Shown: piece by piece, positions 1 through 12,435 of the stretch
How the letters are laid out: every line of letters begins with the position of its first letter
Position numbering within the stretch: position 1 is the stretch's first letter
Source of the DNA: Achatina immaculata
Lineage: Eukaryota > Mollusca > Gastropoda > Stylommatophora > Achatinidae
Reading direction: 5' to 3'
Length of the DNA stretch: 64,000 bases
NCBI GenBank assembly: GCA_009760885.1
Contig: CM019713.1
Location: forward strand, 3,057,031 to 3,121,030
Made by a program: the position numbers and the translations under genes
Notes under the pieces: model-generated
Told to the model about the DNA's origin: nothing
The model's database searches: none
What the model saw: the letters and a program-made list of their open reading frames with translations, nothing else

Positions 1-186
1 TGGTGATGATCACTGGCAGGTCTGGAATGATCTGGAGGAAGGTTTGCTGAAGTGCTGTTGTACAACATGACAGATATGGAGAGGGCAGTTTGATGGTCTG
101 GGCTGGTATCTGGGCAGGTCGACATGCTGACATGCAGTGTATTTAAAATGGGGACTGAATATCCAAAGGTATTGGATGAAGTCACC

Positions 187-1203
187 AGTCAGTCAGTCAT
201 TTGCATGTCCCTTGCGGAACTTTGCCTCCCTAACAGCTTTCCTGTAGGCCTTTCGGTTGTAAGCAAGATGCCCTACTGCTGATGCATCCATTCGCAGATT
301 ATCAACGATGTCTTGCAGCCATCTTCGCCTTGGTCTTCCTCTTTCCTTTTCCCACATTATGTATCCTTCCAAGATGGAATTCTCATGACATTTAATGTGT
401 CCAAGATATTTAAGTTTTCTCTCTTCAGTCATCTTTTTTACCCAGCCATCTTCAATATTAAGTTCTTGTAGTATGGATATATTTGTTCTTTTTTTTGTGC
501 CATGATATATGAACTCTTCTGCAGCATTTACATTCAAAGGCATTTATGTGTTTCTCAGCTGTTTTGTTAAGTGTCCAGGTCTCACAGGGATATGTTGTAA
601 TGAGAAAGATGTATGCCCTTAAAAATCTTACTTTTGTAGTTCTGTCTGTTCCTGTCTGCAGCTTCTTTAGTTGTTTTACTTTTTGAAGAGCGATAGATAT
701 CCTCCTTTTAATTTCCCTCATTGTATCTCCATTATTAGTTAGTAATGATCCAAGATATTCAAAACTCTCCACTTCTTCCAGTTTTTCCTCATTGATACAT
801 ATTTCAGCTGCCTTATTTGTTTTGTCATTTGTCATTAATTTAGTTTTCTTCACATCGAGATAGAGGTTTTGCTCTTCATTATTCTTATGGACTGACATAA
901 TTAGTTTTTCCATTCCTTTTTGTGTTGTGGACGGTAATACTGTGTCATCAGCATATCTAATCTCTGGTATTTCATAACCTCCATCATAATATTTTATGTC
1001 TACAATTTCTCCAACATTCCGCATTATACTTTCAGTATACAAGTTAAATAAATAAGGTGACAATATGCACCCCTGACGGACCCCTTGTTTTATGTCAAAC
1101 AAAGTTGTTGTTTCACCATTTATTCTTACTGCTGTCTGTTGGTCTAGATACAGCAGTGATATTAATTGTATCACAAGTGTTGGAAATCCCATTTTTCTCC
1201 ATT
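187..1203 (-). mobile_element. Non-LTR retrotransposon fragment, family C (RT second half to 3' end)
   Basis: The minus strand encodes reverse transcriptase from the region after the palm ([18 protein letters not shown]), the catalytic YADD box ([12 protein letters not shown]), [14 protein letters not shown], and a C-terminal tail ending KGHAND, in two frames broken near 545. It is 5'-truncated at about 1203. The 3' end passes straight into a short (CAGT)n run at 184-196, as in other copies of this family, which end in AATG/ACTG repeats. It is a dead copy. Confidence 0.88.
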
Positions 1204-1756
1204 AGTCACCAGACTTCTTATTATCCCCTAAATTAGACAGCTTTGTGCTCAATTTATTTTTTATGCACATGGCACCCTGCCATATGGTAAACACTGTAAG
1301 TAGAGAGCTGGATGTCAATAACATCATGCACCTTCCTTGGCCTTCTTGTTCTTCTGACATTAAACCAACTGACATGCTTTCTGGGACATGATAGAAGAGC
1401 AATTCATAACATTTCAGATACTTGTGGCCTTGGAAGATGCCCTACAGGTTTAATGGATGGCAATTTCATCGAACAGGCCTATCACATCAGTTTAATGCTG
1501 TGTTGAAACATTTACTGAAGCAGCCGGAGCTGCTACTGATAACAACAGCTCCTCCAGAAACTCTTTCATCATTGATTTTGTTTGACCGGTAAAATTTTTC
1601 CAAGTACTTGTTTAATAGCTATCTTTTTTTTGATATGATAATTATCAAATGACAAACTCTGACTGGCTCTTCAATTAATTAAAAAAACATTTTTTCTTGA
1701 TTTCATTTTATTTAATCTCAATTACACAGAGCTTCAAACATTTGTTGCTTAACTTT
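1204..1756. other. No gene recognised
   Basis: AT-rich sequence between a LINE fragment and a minisatellite. The short open frames at 1202-1506 show no family resemblance that I recognise. Confidence 0.5.
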
Positions 1757-2198
1757 TTGTGAGGAGTATACTATTGAGTGGTATTACACTTAAATCACAT
1801 TTGAGGGATATAATACTGAGTAGTACTACACACTTAAACCACATCTCAGGAGTACACTACTGAGTAGTACTACACACTTAAACCACATCTCAGGAGTACA
1901 CTACTGAGTAGTACTACACACTTAAACCACATCTCAGGAGTACACTACTGAGTAGTACTACACACTTAAACCACATCTCAGGAGTACACTACTGAGTAGT
2001 ACTACACACTTAAACCACATCTCAGGAGTACACTACTGAGTAGTACTACACACTTAAACCACATCTCAGGAGTACACTACTGAGTAGTACTACACTCTTA
2101 AACCACATCTCAGGAGTACACTACTGAGTAGTACTACACACTTAAACCACATCTCAGGAGTACACTACTGAGTAGTACTACACTCTTAAACCACATCT
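1757..2198. repeat. 44-bp minisatellite, about 10 copies
   Basis: Head-to-tail repeats of a 44-base unit that includes GGAGTACACTACTGAGTAGT. The first two units (1757-1840) are divergent and the rest nearly identical apart from one A/T variant (CACAC or CACTC). The unit contains the small palindrome ACTACTGAGTAGT, which gives hairpin potential in each unit. Confidence 0.95.
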
Positions 2199-3307
2199 GA
2201 CAGATGAAGAAACAACCATGGGTAAGTATCAGTTTATATTCATTTTACATTACAGTATTGCAGAGTTTAATACATTTTAATTATAAATGCAAATATTGTG
2301 TTATTATAAACAGATATAACATCAACTTCTATATTTATAATATAAAACAGTACCCTTAATAGTTACAGACTCTTCTGGTACTAAAAAAAAAAAAGTACAT
2401 GGCTAATATTAACATCACTAGGCTACCCATGTAGAACAGTTTTCAACAACAATAGCAACAAAGTATACGTGTATCAAATACAATTTTTTTTTTTAAAGTT
2501 CAGATGAGTTCTCTTTGACATAGTGTCTCACCTGAAAAAACTCACAGTAAAGATAAGCATCACAGACATCTGCTGGAAAAAAAAAAGATGAGATTTCTAT
2601 AGAGACTGAGTTTTCTGGCCTAGTTGACTACTGGGTAATATTAAAATTGTAAACCTTCTGGTGGTAACCATAAAAAAGCAAAAATAGGAAACAAAATAAG
2701 AAAAGTGATCTGCCATTCTAAACTGTCAAAATAAACAGAGCAGAAGGAGTGCAGCTGTAGAGCAAGGCTTCATGCTGGTCATCTTCAAGACTCTGACAAG
2801 ATAAGCATTTTTAAGAGCTCCTTTTGAGGGATTTTATTGTTGAGGAAAACAAAATGAATATATAAAATGAAGAATTAGGTTGATGACATTTTGTATGCAC
2901 TATAAGTCCTTCAGCTGCAGCACATGATTATATGTGTCATACAGAAATGACAAAATTCAAAATAAATATGAGCCTTCAGAATTTTAGCAAGTATTCTTAT
3001 GATAAAAGCATTAAATAATGTTAGTGAATATATGATGCTGGTGCATTCAAATTAACACGTATTTTATTGTTTGTGACATAAGAGCATTTGCTTTTTTTGT
3101 TGATATTTTCTGTAGTCAGACAGTTGTTTCACTTTATCATTTGCCTCACTGACAAGAGGCCTGAAGATCCATACTACAAAAATACATGTCAGATATTCCA
3201 AACTGGCATAATGCTGTAAGTTGATTCATCTCACATTTCTGAAACGTGTCTCCTTCCTACTTTAGCTCTTGGAACTGAGGGGAGAAACAGATGTCTTCAT
3301 AGGGCTC
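2199..3307. other. No gene recognised
   Basis: AT-rich sequence with short A and T runs; nothing gene-like was seen on either strand. Confidence 0.5.
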
Positions 3308-3518
3308 TTTTTTTTTTTTTTTTGAGACAACGAAAACAACAGGCCGTGACCCGGTGGTACTGCAAACCGGGTCCACCCGTAACGAGATGCGGACCTTACC
3401 CCCGGCAGTCAATGTGCAGGGCGGCCTCAAACACCTCGTTGGTTCCAAAATAACAAAGTGTACATTCTACAGAGCGCAGAACTACACTTTGATCTTAGCC
3501 AAAAGGCCGTTCCTCCCT
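3308..3518 (-). ncRNA. U2 snRNA-derived retrosequence with oligo(A) tail
   Basis: On the minus strand the sequence from about 3510 has 29 bases identical to the U2 5' region (CGGCCTTTTGGCTAAGATC onward, through GTGTAGT). It then has an Sm-like site (TTATTTTGGA), a stem-loop with 8-bp perfect arms (GACCCGGT / ACCGGGTC) carrying TTTGCAGTACCA, close to the U2 stem-loop IV loop, and 16 As (T run at 3308-3323). Total length, about 190 nt, is that of U2. About 40 nt are missing between the 5' block and the Sm site, so the branch-site pairing GTAGTA is destroyed. The oligo(A) tail indicates retroposition, so it is probably a pseudogene or a U2-derived SINE rather than a working snRNA gene. The U2 comparison is from memory. 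Confidence 0.72.
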
Positions 3519-4060
3519 TTGTCTCTTGCAGGGATGGCCTCTTCCTCTAAGAGCTGTTACCTACAGATCTTAATGTGAATGGTTTTTATGGTAGCTGTGT
3601 TAACGTGGCCAAATCATTTTCCCTGCTGTTTCTGGAAGTCATGTAATACTCGTGTTACTCCAGCCTTTGCCCTTATGGTGTCACTTCTTATTTGCTCTCG
3701 TCACATTTTGTATTCTCCTTAAACATCTCATTTCTGTCATGATGATTTCCCTTGTGTTTTTGGCTATTAGTTTCCATGTCTGACACTGACAGAGCAGAGC
3801 TAGAAGGAAAATTACTTAGCACTTTTTTGTTTTCAGTTGTGATGTATTTGTTTTTCTGTAAAGGTGTCTAATGACCTGATTCACTTTTCTGCATCTGTTC
3901 CCAATCTCAGCGTCAGTTTTCCTTGATGATGATATTGCGCTACCTAGATATTTGAAATGTTTTACTTGTTTGGCTGGTTATCTAGGAAGATCTTTGTTAG
4001 GATTTCCACTCTAGCTATGGTCATGACTTCTGTTTTTATCAGCATTGATCTTTACATTGT
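3519..4060 (-). mobile_element. Old non-LTR retrotransposon remnant abutting the U2-like sequence
   Basis: The minus-strand translation with stops contains HFKYLGSAISSSRKTDAEIG, then NRCRKVN and further LINE-like residues, the region after the RT YADD box in LINEs. Its 3' end runs directly into the U2-like sequence with no visible spacer. It is more diverged than families A-D, and the family was not identified. Confidence 0.7.
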
Positions 4061-4189
4061 GGCTTCAGATTTCTGAAACAAGAAATACTCATTTTCTCTA
4101 CAACACAGAAATCTATTTCAACAATAATGTTGAAAAACAGTTGAAAAATACATTAAATCTGCTAACACAGTTTTAAGAAAGTAATTATT

Positions 4190-6120
4190 CATCATCATCA
4201 TCATCATCATGTGCCGTGCTGACTGGCGTTGGCTATTATGCTTCTCCAGAGTGCACGATCCTTCATGCAGGACATCAGCTCAGTTGGTGATCTCCTCTCA
4301 CACCATCCCGTCAGACTGTCCAGTATCATTTCTCTTGGTCTTACTCTTGATCTTCCTTCAATTTCCCTGTTGTTATAATATTTTCAATGCCCCCTCTTCT
4401 CATTGCATGTCCTATGAAAGTACACTGTCTCTCTCTTATCTTTTTGACAAGATTTTTTGTTTCTCCAGCTCTTCTCATACATTCTTCATTAGTTATTTTT
4501 GCTGTCCAGGGGATTCGCAACATTCTTCTAATAAACTACATTTCTGCTGCTTCCAATGATTTTTGTGCAGACCTGCCTATTGTCCATGATTCACTTCCTT
4601 ATAACATGAAAGGTTCAATATTGCATTTTAGGACTCATTTTCTAACATTCATTGATAAGGATGTGTTGGATAATATGTTTCTCATTCTCTGAAATGCAGT
4701 CTTTGCTTGGCTTATTCTGTTCCTAATTTCTGTTCTGCATTTCTCATCTGAAGTTATTACTGCTCCAAGGTATTTGAATTTCTGCACCTGCTTTAGAATA
4801 GTTCCATTTAATTTTATACTGCATGTTGGTGGATTCTATTTCTTAGATATAACCATAGTCTCTGTCTTTTTTGATGTTCAAAGTACGGCGTTCACTTTCT
4901 TTGGCGACTTTATCCACGAGATTTTGCAGGTTTTGTTGGTTCTCATCTATCAATACTGTGTCATCAGCATACCGAAGGTTGTTAATATTGTATCCTCCAA
5001 TTTTTATGCCGATTCTGTGATGATTGTTCTTAGAATATTCTCGCTGTACAGAGAAAAAAAGGTCTGGAGATAGTACACATCCTTGTTGTAGCCCTTGTTT
5101 TATAGGTTGATATTTTCCAGTTCTATTTTCAACTTGAATTGCTGCTTCTTGCTGCCAGTATAGATGTTTTACAATCCTTGGGTCTTTGCCGTCTATATTG
5201 ATGTCTTCAAGCATTTAAATAATTTTATTATGTTTCACCTTGTTGAATGGCTTGGTGTAATCAATGAAGCATAAGTAGAGATCTTTCTGTACTTCTAAAG
5301 CTCTTTCTGTTAGTGTTCGTAAAGCATAAATGGCAGTGTGTGTTCCCTTTCCTTCAACACTCCCAAACTGTTCATCTGCTATTTCCATTTTTATCTTTTT
5401 CCTTGTTCTGCTCATAATGAATATCAGAAGTAGCTTCGTTATGTGACATGAGAGGCTGATAGTCTGGTGGTCATCACATTCCTTTGCACCTGGTTTCTTT
5501 GGTAGTGCTATAAACATGGATTTAAGCAAGTCACTGAGCATATAACCACTGTTGTAAATGTCAATCAGTAACTTGGTTATTATTTTTATTCCTATCTCCT
5601 CTAGCGCCTCTATTTCTTCTATTGTTATATTATCAGGCCCAGCTGCTTTTCCTTTCTTCATGTGTTTGATAGCATCTATGATTTCATCTTCAAGTATTGG
5701 TGGTCTATCACAGTTTTCAGTATCTGGTGTTAATTCTGGTCTTTCTCCTCCATATAGCTCACCGATGTACTCTGTCCACCTGTCCACAATGTCTTCTTTT
5801 CCCATTAACATTTTATCTTCTTTCAATTTCAGGCATCCTGTGGTATATTTTGTTTTCCTGCCTGTGAGTTCACTAATTCATTTGTGCATGTTTTTGCTGT
5901 CTTTATTATGGGAGTCCTCTATTTGTCTACACTGTTCATTTAACCACACTTCCTTTGCTTCTCTGCATTTGTGTCTTATTCCTTTATTTATCTTGCTATA
6001 TTTTTTTGGTTATTTTTACTCCTCCTCTTGTCCATCAGTCCTAAGATGTCATCTGTCATCCATTTATTTTTAGGGGCTTCTTTTTTCGGTGGTATTATCT
6101 CCTTAACAGTTTGGTGGATA
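4190..6120 (-). mobile_element. Non-LTR retrotransposon fragment, family A (RT domain to 3' end)
   Basis: The minus strand encodes an RT beginning around KMLMGKEDIVDRWTEYIG and continuing through [61 protein letters not shown] and [12 protein letters not shown]. Frames are broken near 5215, 4843 and 4523. The conserved 3' end lies at 4210-4300, followed by a (CAT)n tail at 4191-4210 (ATG repeats on the element strand). It is 5'-truncated near 6120, next to an ATT-rich run. It carries multiple frameshifts and is inactive. Confidence 0.9.
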
Positions 6121-8214
6121 GAATATATATTATTATTACAGAATATATATTATTATTATTATTACTTGTATTAATTTTTATAATGGCACAAATAACAGCT
6201 TGAATGAAATCTGAAGTAATTTTTCCATCCAGTAATCTTTGTGACCACAAGATTTAAACTAAAGATGTTAATGATTTTGTTTTCAATTAATTTATCCACA
6301 TTTACAAAGATACAAGCCTGAGCAGAAAATGCACTAGAAAGATTCCCTAGCACAACAGTTGATCACTGAGAACTTGACATTCCCTTATATATTTGGATAC
6401 ACCTTTTATTATGTAGGTGCTGCTATATAAAGAAAACACCAGACATTGCCGACATATGTTGGTGTTCATCAAGGAAGAATATATAACCTATTAAAGGGTT
6501 TGGGGGGGGGGAATTAGATAACCACAGCAGCCTAAAATATAAACATTAACAGAACATAGCTGATAAAATCAGTGACCAGTAAAATAAAAGTCAGTCAAAT
6601 GCTGGGAGTCAAGATGTGACAACACGCTGAACTAAAGATGGTCCCGTACCACAGATGGAGGTATGAATGTTTGGATGGTGCCAAATGAATTAAAAAAATA
6701 ACATGCAAATAATTCTCAACAAGTTCAGATATATATACACAAATTTCATGTACACACGTGTACAAACATATTTCTTGAACAAAGTTAAAGGATTACTTTG
6801 TCTCATTCCTGCAAGTATTTTTGGTGAAAGTGCGGGATGGAGAAGACAGCAAAATATAAAACAACAACAAAAAAAAAAGAAAACTCTTATAGAATGACTC
6901 AGATTCAGAAATGCTGCTCTAAAGAGCTAAGTAAACTGTTCTTCTTGTGTTGCAAATGTATTTGTCCTCAAGAACGGGGCATCTGCTGCACCATGTCACA
7001 GTTTGCACCCTGGTTGTGAAATTTGCGTCTTGTGCCCTGACACATCCTACTTCAGCCTGGCCTTTTTTTAAAATCTTGTTTGTTTCTCCATTTTAATTCC
7101 AGTTGCTCATTATCATAGGGCAACCATTTGGAGACAGATTAAGGTCTTGATCAGCTATGTTTTGATAATCTTTGACTCAAACACTGAAATATAGGTCTCT
7201 CACTATTATCTCATTCAGTCTGAGCAGTGTATCCAGTAAACAAGTCTTTGCTTAAGTATGCTTGTATCAAAGGTTATCAAATCATAGAGAAGTAAGTGTT
7301 TTTTTTTAGTTTTAATGATAATAAAGACTCAAAATTTTAATCCTCTGTGTCATTTCAAGTCTGATCTTGTAACTACAGCTGAAATTCAACCTAGAGGAGC
7401 TAAAAGTGACTTCAATGCCAAATTCTGCTTACAAAGTCATTCATGTAGTGGAAATATTCTATCAATTTTGCCATAAACTGAAGTTAGCATACAATGAAAT
7501 ACTATGAGAGAATTACCTACACAGCCTTTAGACAATATCTTATAATCAGCCCATTTTAATGTTCAGATGAATTTCACTGATTTTGAATATTTACAATGAC
7601 TAGCTCCCTCAAGTCATGTTTCCATATCACTTTCCTTAAAGACTGTCACAATATGTAGCCTTTTTTTTTTTGTCTGTAAATCTCAGCTTTCTAAATGTCT
7701 TCATGTTACACTGTAATGTTTGTGTGAATGAGTAAGTATAAACCAAGACTGAGGAAAAGTGGTTTCAAAAGAATATCAGATTTCAAGTAACTCAGTTAAG
7801 GCTTAATGTGATATATATGGTTCAATTTACAACCAACCATCTGATCTGCCAACCATGGTCTGCAGTATAGTCAAATCTATACCCAGATGTACCCAATCTA
7901 ACAGAGATTGTAATGAAATCTTGACAATTGTGGGTCTGTCGTGAAAATGCAAAACAGGCATAAAAAGAAATTTTGTGTGTGATCTACTAAATAAAAAAAA
8001 CACTACTACTGCAGTCCTACATCACACACATAAGCACACACAAATACACACATAAGCACACACAAGAACAGAAAAAAACATTATCTAAATCTGTCACAAA
8101 TGTTAAATGTCTTTCAGTGAAATTGCATGAAATTATTCCACAGGCTTTTAAAAGTTCCACAATACAGAAGAACATGGCAAATCCCATGGACAGAAAAGAA
8201 AACAAACAATGAAC
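6121..8214. other. No gene recognised
   Basis: AT-rich non-coding sequence with short homopolymers and a CA-rich patch at 8020-8065. No supported coding region or repeat family was recognised. Confidence 0.5.
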
Positions 8215-8430
8215 CAACTAGAAGCGAAAAGAGAAATATACTGATGACCTTTCTTGGGGGCAAGATCAAAGGGAAAAGAACGAGATGATGACAACGATAT
8301 AGATGGTTGGACAACATCAAGAGATGGACAGAGACCAGCTTGGCCAAGTGTTCTATGAAGACAAGAAATAGAGCTGAGTGGAGATTCAGTGCAGTCAACT
8401 GAGGCATGAAATGAATGAATGAACAATGGT
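8215..8430 (+). mobile_element. 3' end of a non-LTR retrotransposon (fifth family)
   Basis: The plus strand reads GGKIKGKRTR, two stops, then QRYRWLDNIKRWTETSLAKC and a RNRAEWRFSAVN-stop ending, the typical C-terminal tail of a LINE ORF (basic GKRxR, RWLDxI, W near the end). It ends in an ATGAATGA tail at 8409-8425. Only this tail remains. Confidence 0.75.
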
Positions 8431-9943
8431 GATATGTAGACATTGCTATCAATTTCTTTGGCAAATAGTAAAATATATTTTTGACCAACAAAGTAGTTAT
8501 GACCTTTCATAGTATCTCTTTTCATTTTAAAACATATATAGTGATAATTATTTCTTAAAGTTTTTGTTTTTAACTCAGAACAAACATTCATGTCTCTTTC
8601 TTCAGCAATCAAGATTTAAAAAACAAATATGAAATATGGACAAAGTTTAAAATATAGTTTCAAACAAATCTATGCTTAATCTTCATACTACTACAGCTGC
8701 AATATAAGGAATATGAATTTTAATGAGCTCTTTGTGTAAAGCTACTGTGATATTGTATTCACATACAACAACAAAAAAAAAACTACTTATGATTGCCAGT
8801 GATGAAAATCTCATGGACTAAGTTAGAGCTAGTTACAGAGTTTTAGCTGAGAGATTTTGCTTTAACATTATAGAGCCCTGCAGTTAAGAAAAACAGATGT
8901 GTTATTTACATTCAATGAAAATACTTCCTCCCTGAGATGATGATGATGACTGTGGAAGTCACCTGTTGTTACCTAATGCTCCTCCCAGTTTTGAAATATG
9001 CCAGTCTGTAAGGGGATTTCTGGCTGGCTATCAAGGTAGGGCTGGAAAGCTGAATTTTCTACAGATACTGCCACAAATGAGAGAAAGCTGATCCTTCTCC
9101 TCCACTGCTGTCCAGAAGGTAGCAATACTACGGCCTGTTACCAGAAGTACTGTTAAATGACCCTGATGACTCTGAAATCTCTGCCCCTCCCCATTTCTGA
9201 GATCAAATTAATATTTATCCCTTCTAGTACAACTTCCAGAAAGTTCTATTTCTTTAAATGAAGACATCCCTATTAATGGATGACTTCTGGGCTAGCAGTG
9301 CAGGAATACACAGTACAAGATCATGTGTGAGGGGGGTGGAAACAAGAACTGACTGCTACTGAAATCCTATGATGAGTACTAATGTAATTAGAAGATATGG
9401 TTTCTGAATGAATATATACATCACATTCCCACCCAGCCTGATGCTATGGTACATTCAGCTTGAGATGAAAATGCTGAATTCTCACAGGAAACAGCACATA
9501 CATATAATATGGTCCTATGGGAGCAATAGGAAAATGCCACATAATAAAATTATACTGTGTTCTCTCACAATTCTTATTCAAACATTCAAGAAATTTGTAC
9601 ACCATATTCCACACAGGTGCTGCAAGATGTCTCAGGATGACATTCACTGATATTACCATGCACAACCGTGAACCAGAAGAGTGTAGAATTTAGCACTCAT
9701 ATATAAAGGATAAATAAAGAATACTTATTACATACTGTTTCTTAATAAACTTAAACAACTAAACTTTACACAGAAACAAAGTGCTGACTGTGAGTGAGTA
9801 TATAAACTTTTTTGCTGAATGATTATTGCACAAGTCCCATCACATTCAACATCAACAGGATTAAAATGTAGCTTAGTATAGACACAATGAAAAAAAAACA
9901 TCTGATCCATAATGAAAACAATATCCTGGAAACTAGCAAGAGT
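8431..9943. other. No gene recognised
   Basis: AT-rich non-coding sequence; the short open frames show no recognisable family. Confidence 0.5.
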
Positions 9944-10638
9944 TTAACTCTTTCCACTCGCGAGAGCCCCATAAGGATCTTTGCGGTTTAGCACTGGCAA
10001 CCTTGAGAGCCCTATGTGACATCGGAGTTTCTTTCGTTGAAAACATGATGTTACTTTTCATTTAACCAGTTAGAACTCTTCTGAATTCAAAGTTAAGCTA
10101 GTGTTTTAAGCATGGGGGATAAAGACGCCATTTTTGATACATAGACAGGGGGTAAAATTCAAGTTTATTTCGAGATTGAGTGGTAGAATGGTCACACCGA
10201 CCGACTAGATCTAGCTTACTATATGTGTTTCTAGTAGCTGTAGATCTGTTAGATTTATTGGATGTCACAAAAATCCATAAATATTGATTTTTCCGTGTTG
10301 AAATTTGAATGACTACGTATTCTATATTGGATTATGACACAGCTAAGGTAAGTATAAAGTAGATTTTATTGTTCAGCCCTAAGATTTTTTTAGCGCCAAA
10401 AATCGTTCCATCGTTTCACACCAGTTTTTTTTTTCTTTTCTGTGTTTTTTTTTTTATGACAGATAACTTCATTTATGGAATCTTCATTCATTTCCGCTTA
10501 TTTTAATGTGTGATACACACGTGTTGATCATGGAATTAATTTGGTACAATAACTTTTACACAGGGACCCCTTCTCCAAAATGTCCGCGCTGTAAGAAACT
10601 AAGGAACATTTTGGAAGTAACGCGGTGGAAAGAGTTAA
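9944..10638. mobile_element. TTAA-flanked MITE with terminal inverted repeats (piggyBac-like)
   Basis: The 695-bp block begins TTAACTCTTTCCAC (9944-9957) and ends in its exact inverse complement, GTGGAAAGAGTTAA (10625-10638). Both ends include TTAA, the target and duplication of piggyBac-type transposons. Inside the termini GC content rises (CTCGCGAG at one end, CGCGTTAC at the other). There is no transposase ORF, so it would be non-autonomous. The superfamily is inferred from the TTAA only; the terminal C is not the usual CCC. Confidence 0.7.
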
Positions 10639-12435
10639 TAACAAAAAGTAGCTAAAAGATATTTGAATGAATGTTTGCATGTGAGTTAATGGTAGGGAAG
10701 AGTTTTGTGTGTGTGTGGGAGAGGGGGAGAAGTAAATAAGCTGTGTCCCTAACATAGCTCCTACTAGAAATTGTTTTCTTCCTTGCAAGTGAATTACTGA
10801 CTCACTTCATGGTAACTTTACAGGAAATAAGACTTCTTCTTCTTCTTCTCGTACCATCTGCCACGCACATCAAAGTTTCCATATTATAGACACTGACTTC
10901 TGAGTTCCAGCCACTGATTTCTAGGTATTATATCTGTCTGCTTCAAGCCACCCGTTCTGAATATTGCTGGGACTAGTCCTAGTCTTAAGGCTGCTTCCAG
11001 TTGTGCTTTGCAACTTCACTCTTGCTGTAAAGTGGATGTTCTTTCAACTACTGTGCGCATGTGCTCTGTCATGCCAGCCAAAGTCTTGTATGGACCTTGT
11101 ATCAAAACGCATGTTACCCACAGCAAGTGTGAGACTGACTCCACCAGCAGGTGCACACTTCAGTGGGTGCTGGAACAGAAGGCGGAGCAAGTATGGGAAT
11201 GTCCTGAGTGTGGTGGGGGGAGGGGTGCCAATCTCTGATTACAGTTACTTCTATTGTAAGTGGCTACCTGCTTCTTGTTCAGGCACTGTTCATGGCAGAT
11301 ATCTGCTGGTATTAAAGTCTTGTGGCATCGTGCCCAGAAGCATGTATTCAAGCTCCAGAAAGTGCCAGGTATCTATTTCTACAGCTGGGTGACCAGGGTC
11401 CAACATTCAAATTTAAACCACCAACCTTCACATTTTTGCAAGACAACTTCACAGACCAGTTTACTGCTAAGATGCCTTCCTTTGCTACATTTTGTAACAA
11501 ATGTCATTCATACTTTCTTACATGCTTTGGTACATTCTTTTTTCTCACACTCAGAGAAATGATAATTTGATGTAATTCTGCCTTCTGTGGTTATACTTCA
11601 GTATGTCAGTGCACCATATTTTATATAAACTAAGTTGACATGCATTTTGCATGTGAAACTACACACAGATTAATGCAATCATCTGACAAACGTGTTTCTC
11701 AGATTTAAAAAAAAATTGCTTAGAAAAAAAAATACTTAATACAATATTTTTAAACACAAAAAAAAAGAAGATGGATCAGGCAGGCATATGCTGTGAATTC
11801 CTACTGTTAGAGATATTTAATGAAAAGTTAATGTAGAATGAATGATGGAAATTCTGCCAGATTTAGTGCAACAAGGTTGTCTGTAGACATTCTGATCAAG
11901 AAAAAACAATAAAATCTATATATTTATAACACTCTAAGCAAGAACAGGTCTTCTGCTGCTCAACAGTTTGTAAAAGTGACATTACATTTAACTAATCACA
12001 GCTTCTGTATTTCTATCTGGCTGCACTCAGTCTTCACAGATTTATAAAATGAGCTCTGCAACAGGTGAAATGTCATCCTTGTAACTAAATATAACAAAAA
12101 TCTTTAAAAAAAAAAAGAAAAAAAAACATTCATTCACAGTTAACCATATATCACATTTTGTCATGGTTAGAATTTTCTGTTAGTGCTTTCCGGTTGGCCG
12201 GTTTTGCCATGTCTCGATTTCTTGGAGGTAGTGGTGGCTTTTTCTCTCGATCATGGCTCTGTGGAGTTATTGAAAACAGATCCTTCAAACATTTTAGAAT
12301 TCTCACTCTGGTAATTCACTTTTTTATCATAATTCTATATAAAATCTAAAACTAGTCCCACTTTTAAGAAATGAGGCATGTTTATGAAAATTATAAAGTG
12401 AAACACATCAGCTACAGGCAGATAATTTTATGTTA
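10639..12435. other. No gene recognised; possible interspersed repeat
   Basis: Holds a CTT-repeat tract (10831-10846) followed by moderately GC-rich sequence to about 11250, which could be an old SINE/LINE remnant with a GAA-type tail. No second copy was found in this window. The rest is AT-rich with many A runs. Confidence 0.4.

Noticed and set aside
4209..5073. Plus-strand open frames (starting MCRADW...) here and at 23592
   Set aside because: They are antisense to the family A LINE; the minus strand carries the recognisable RT motifs.
8017..8612. Overlapping minus-strand frames of 125-154 codons
   Set aside because: Low-complexity hydrophobic translations partly antisense to a LINE tail; no domain or splice support.
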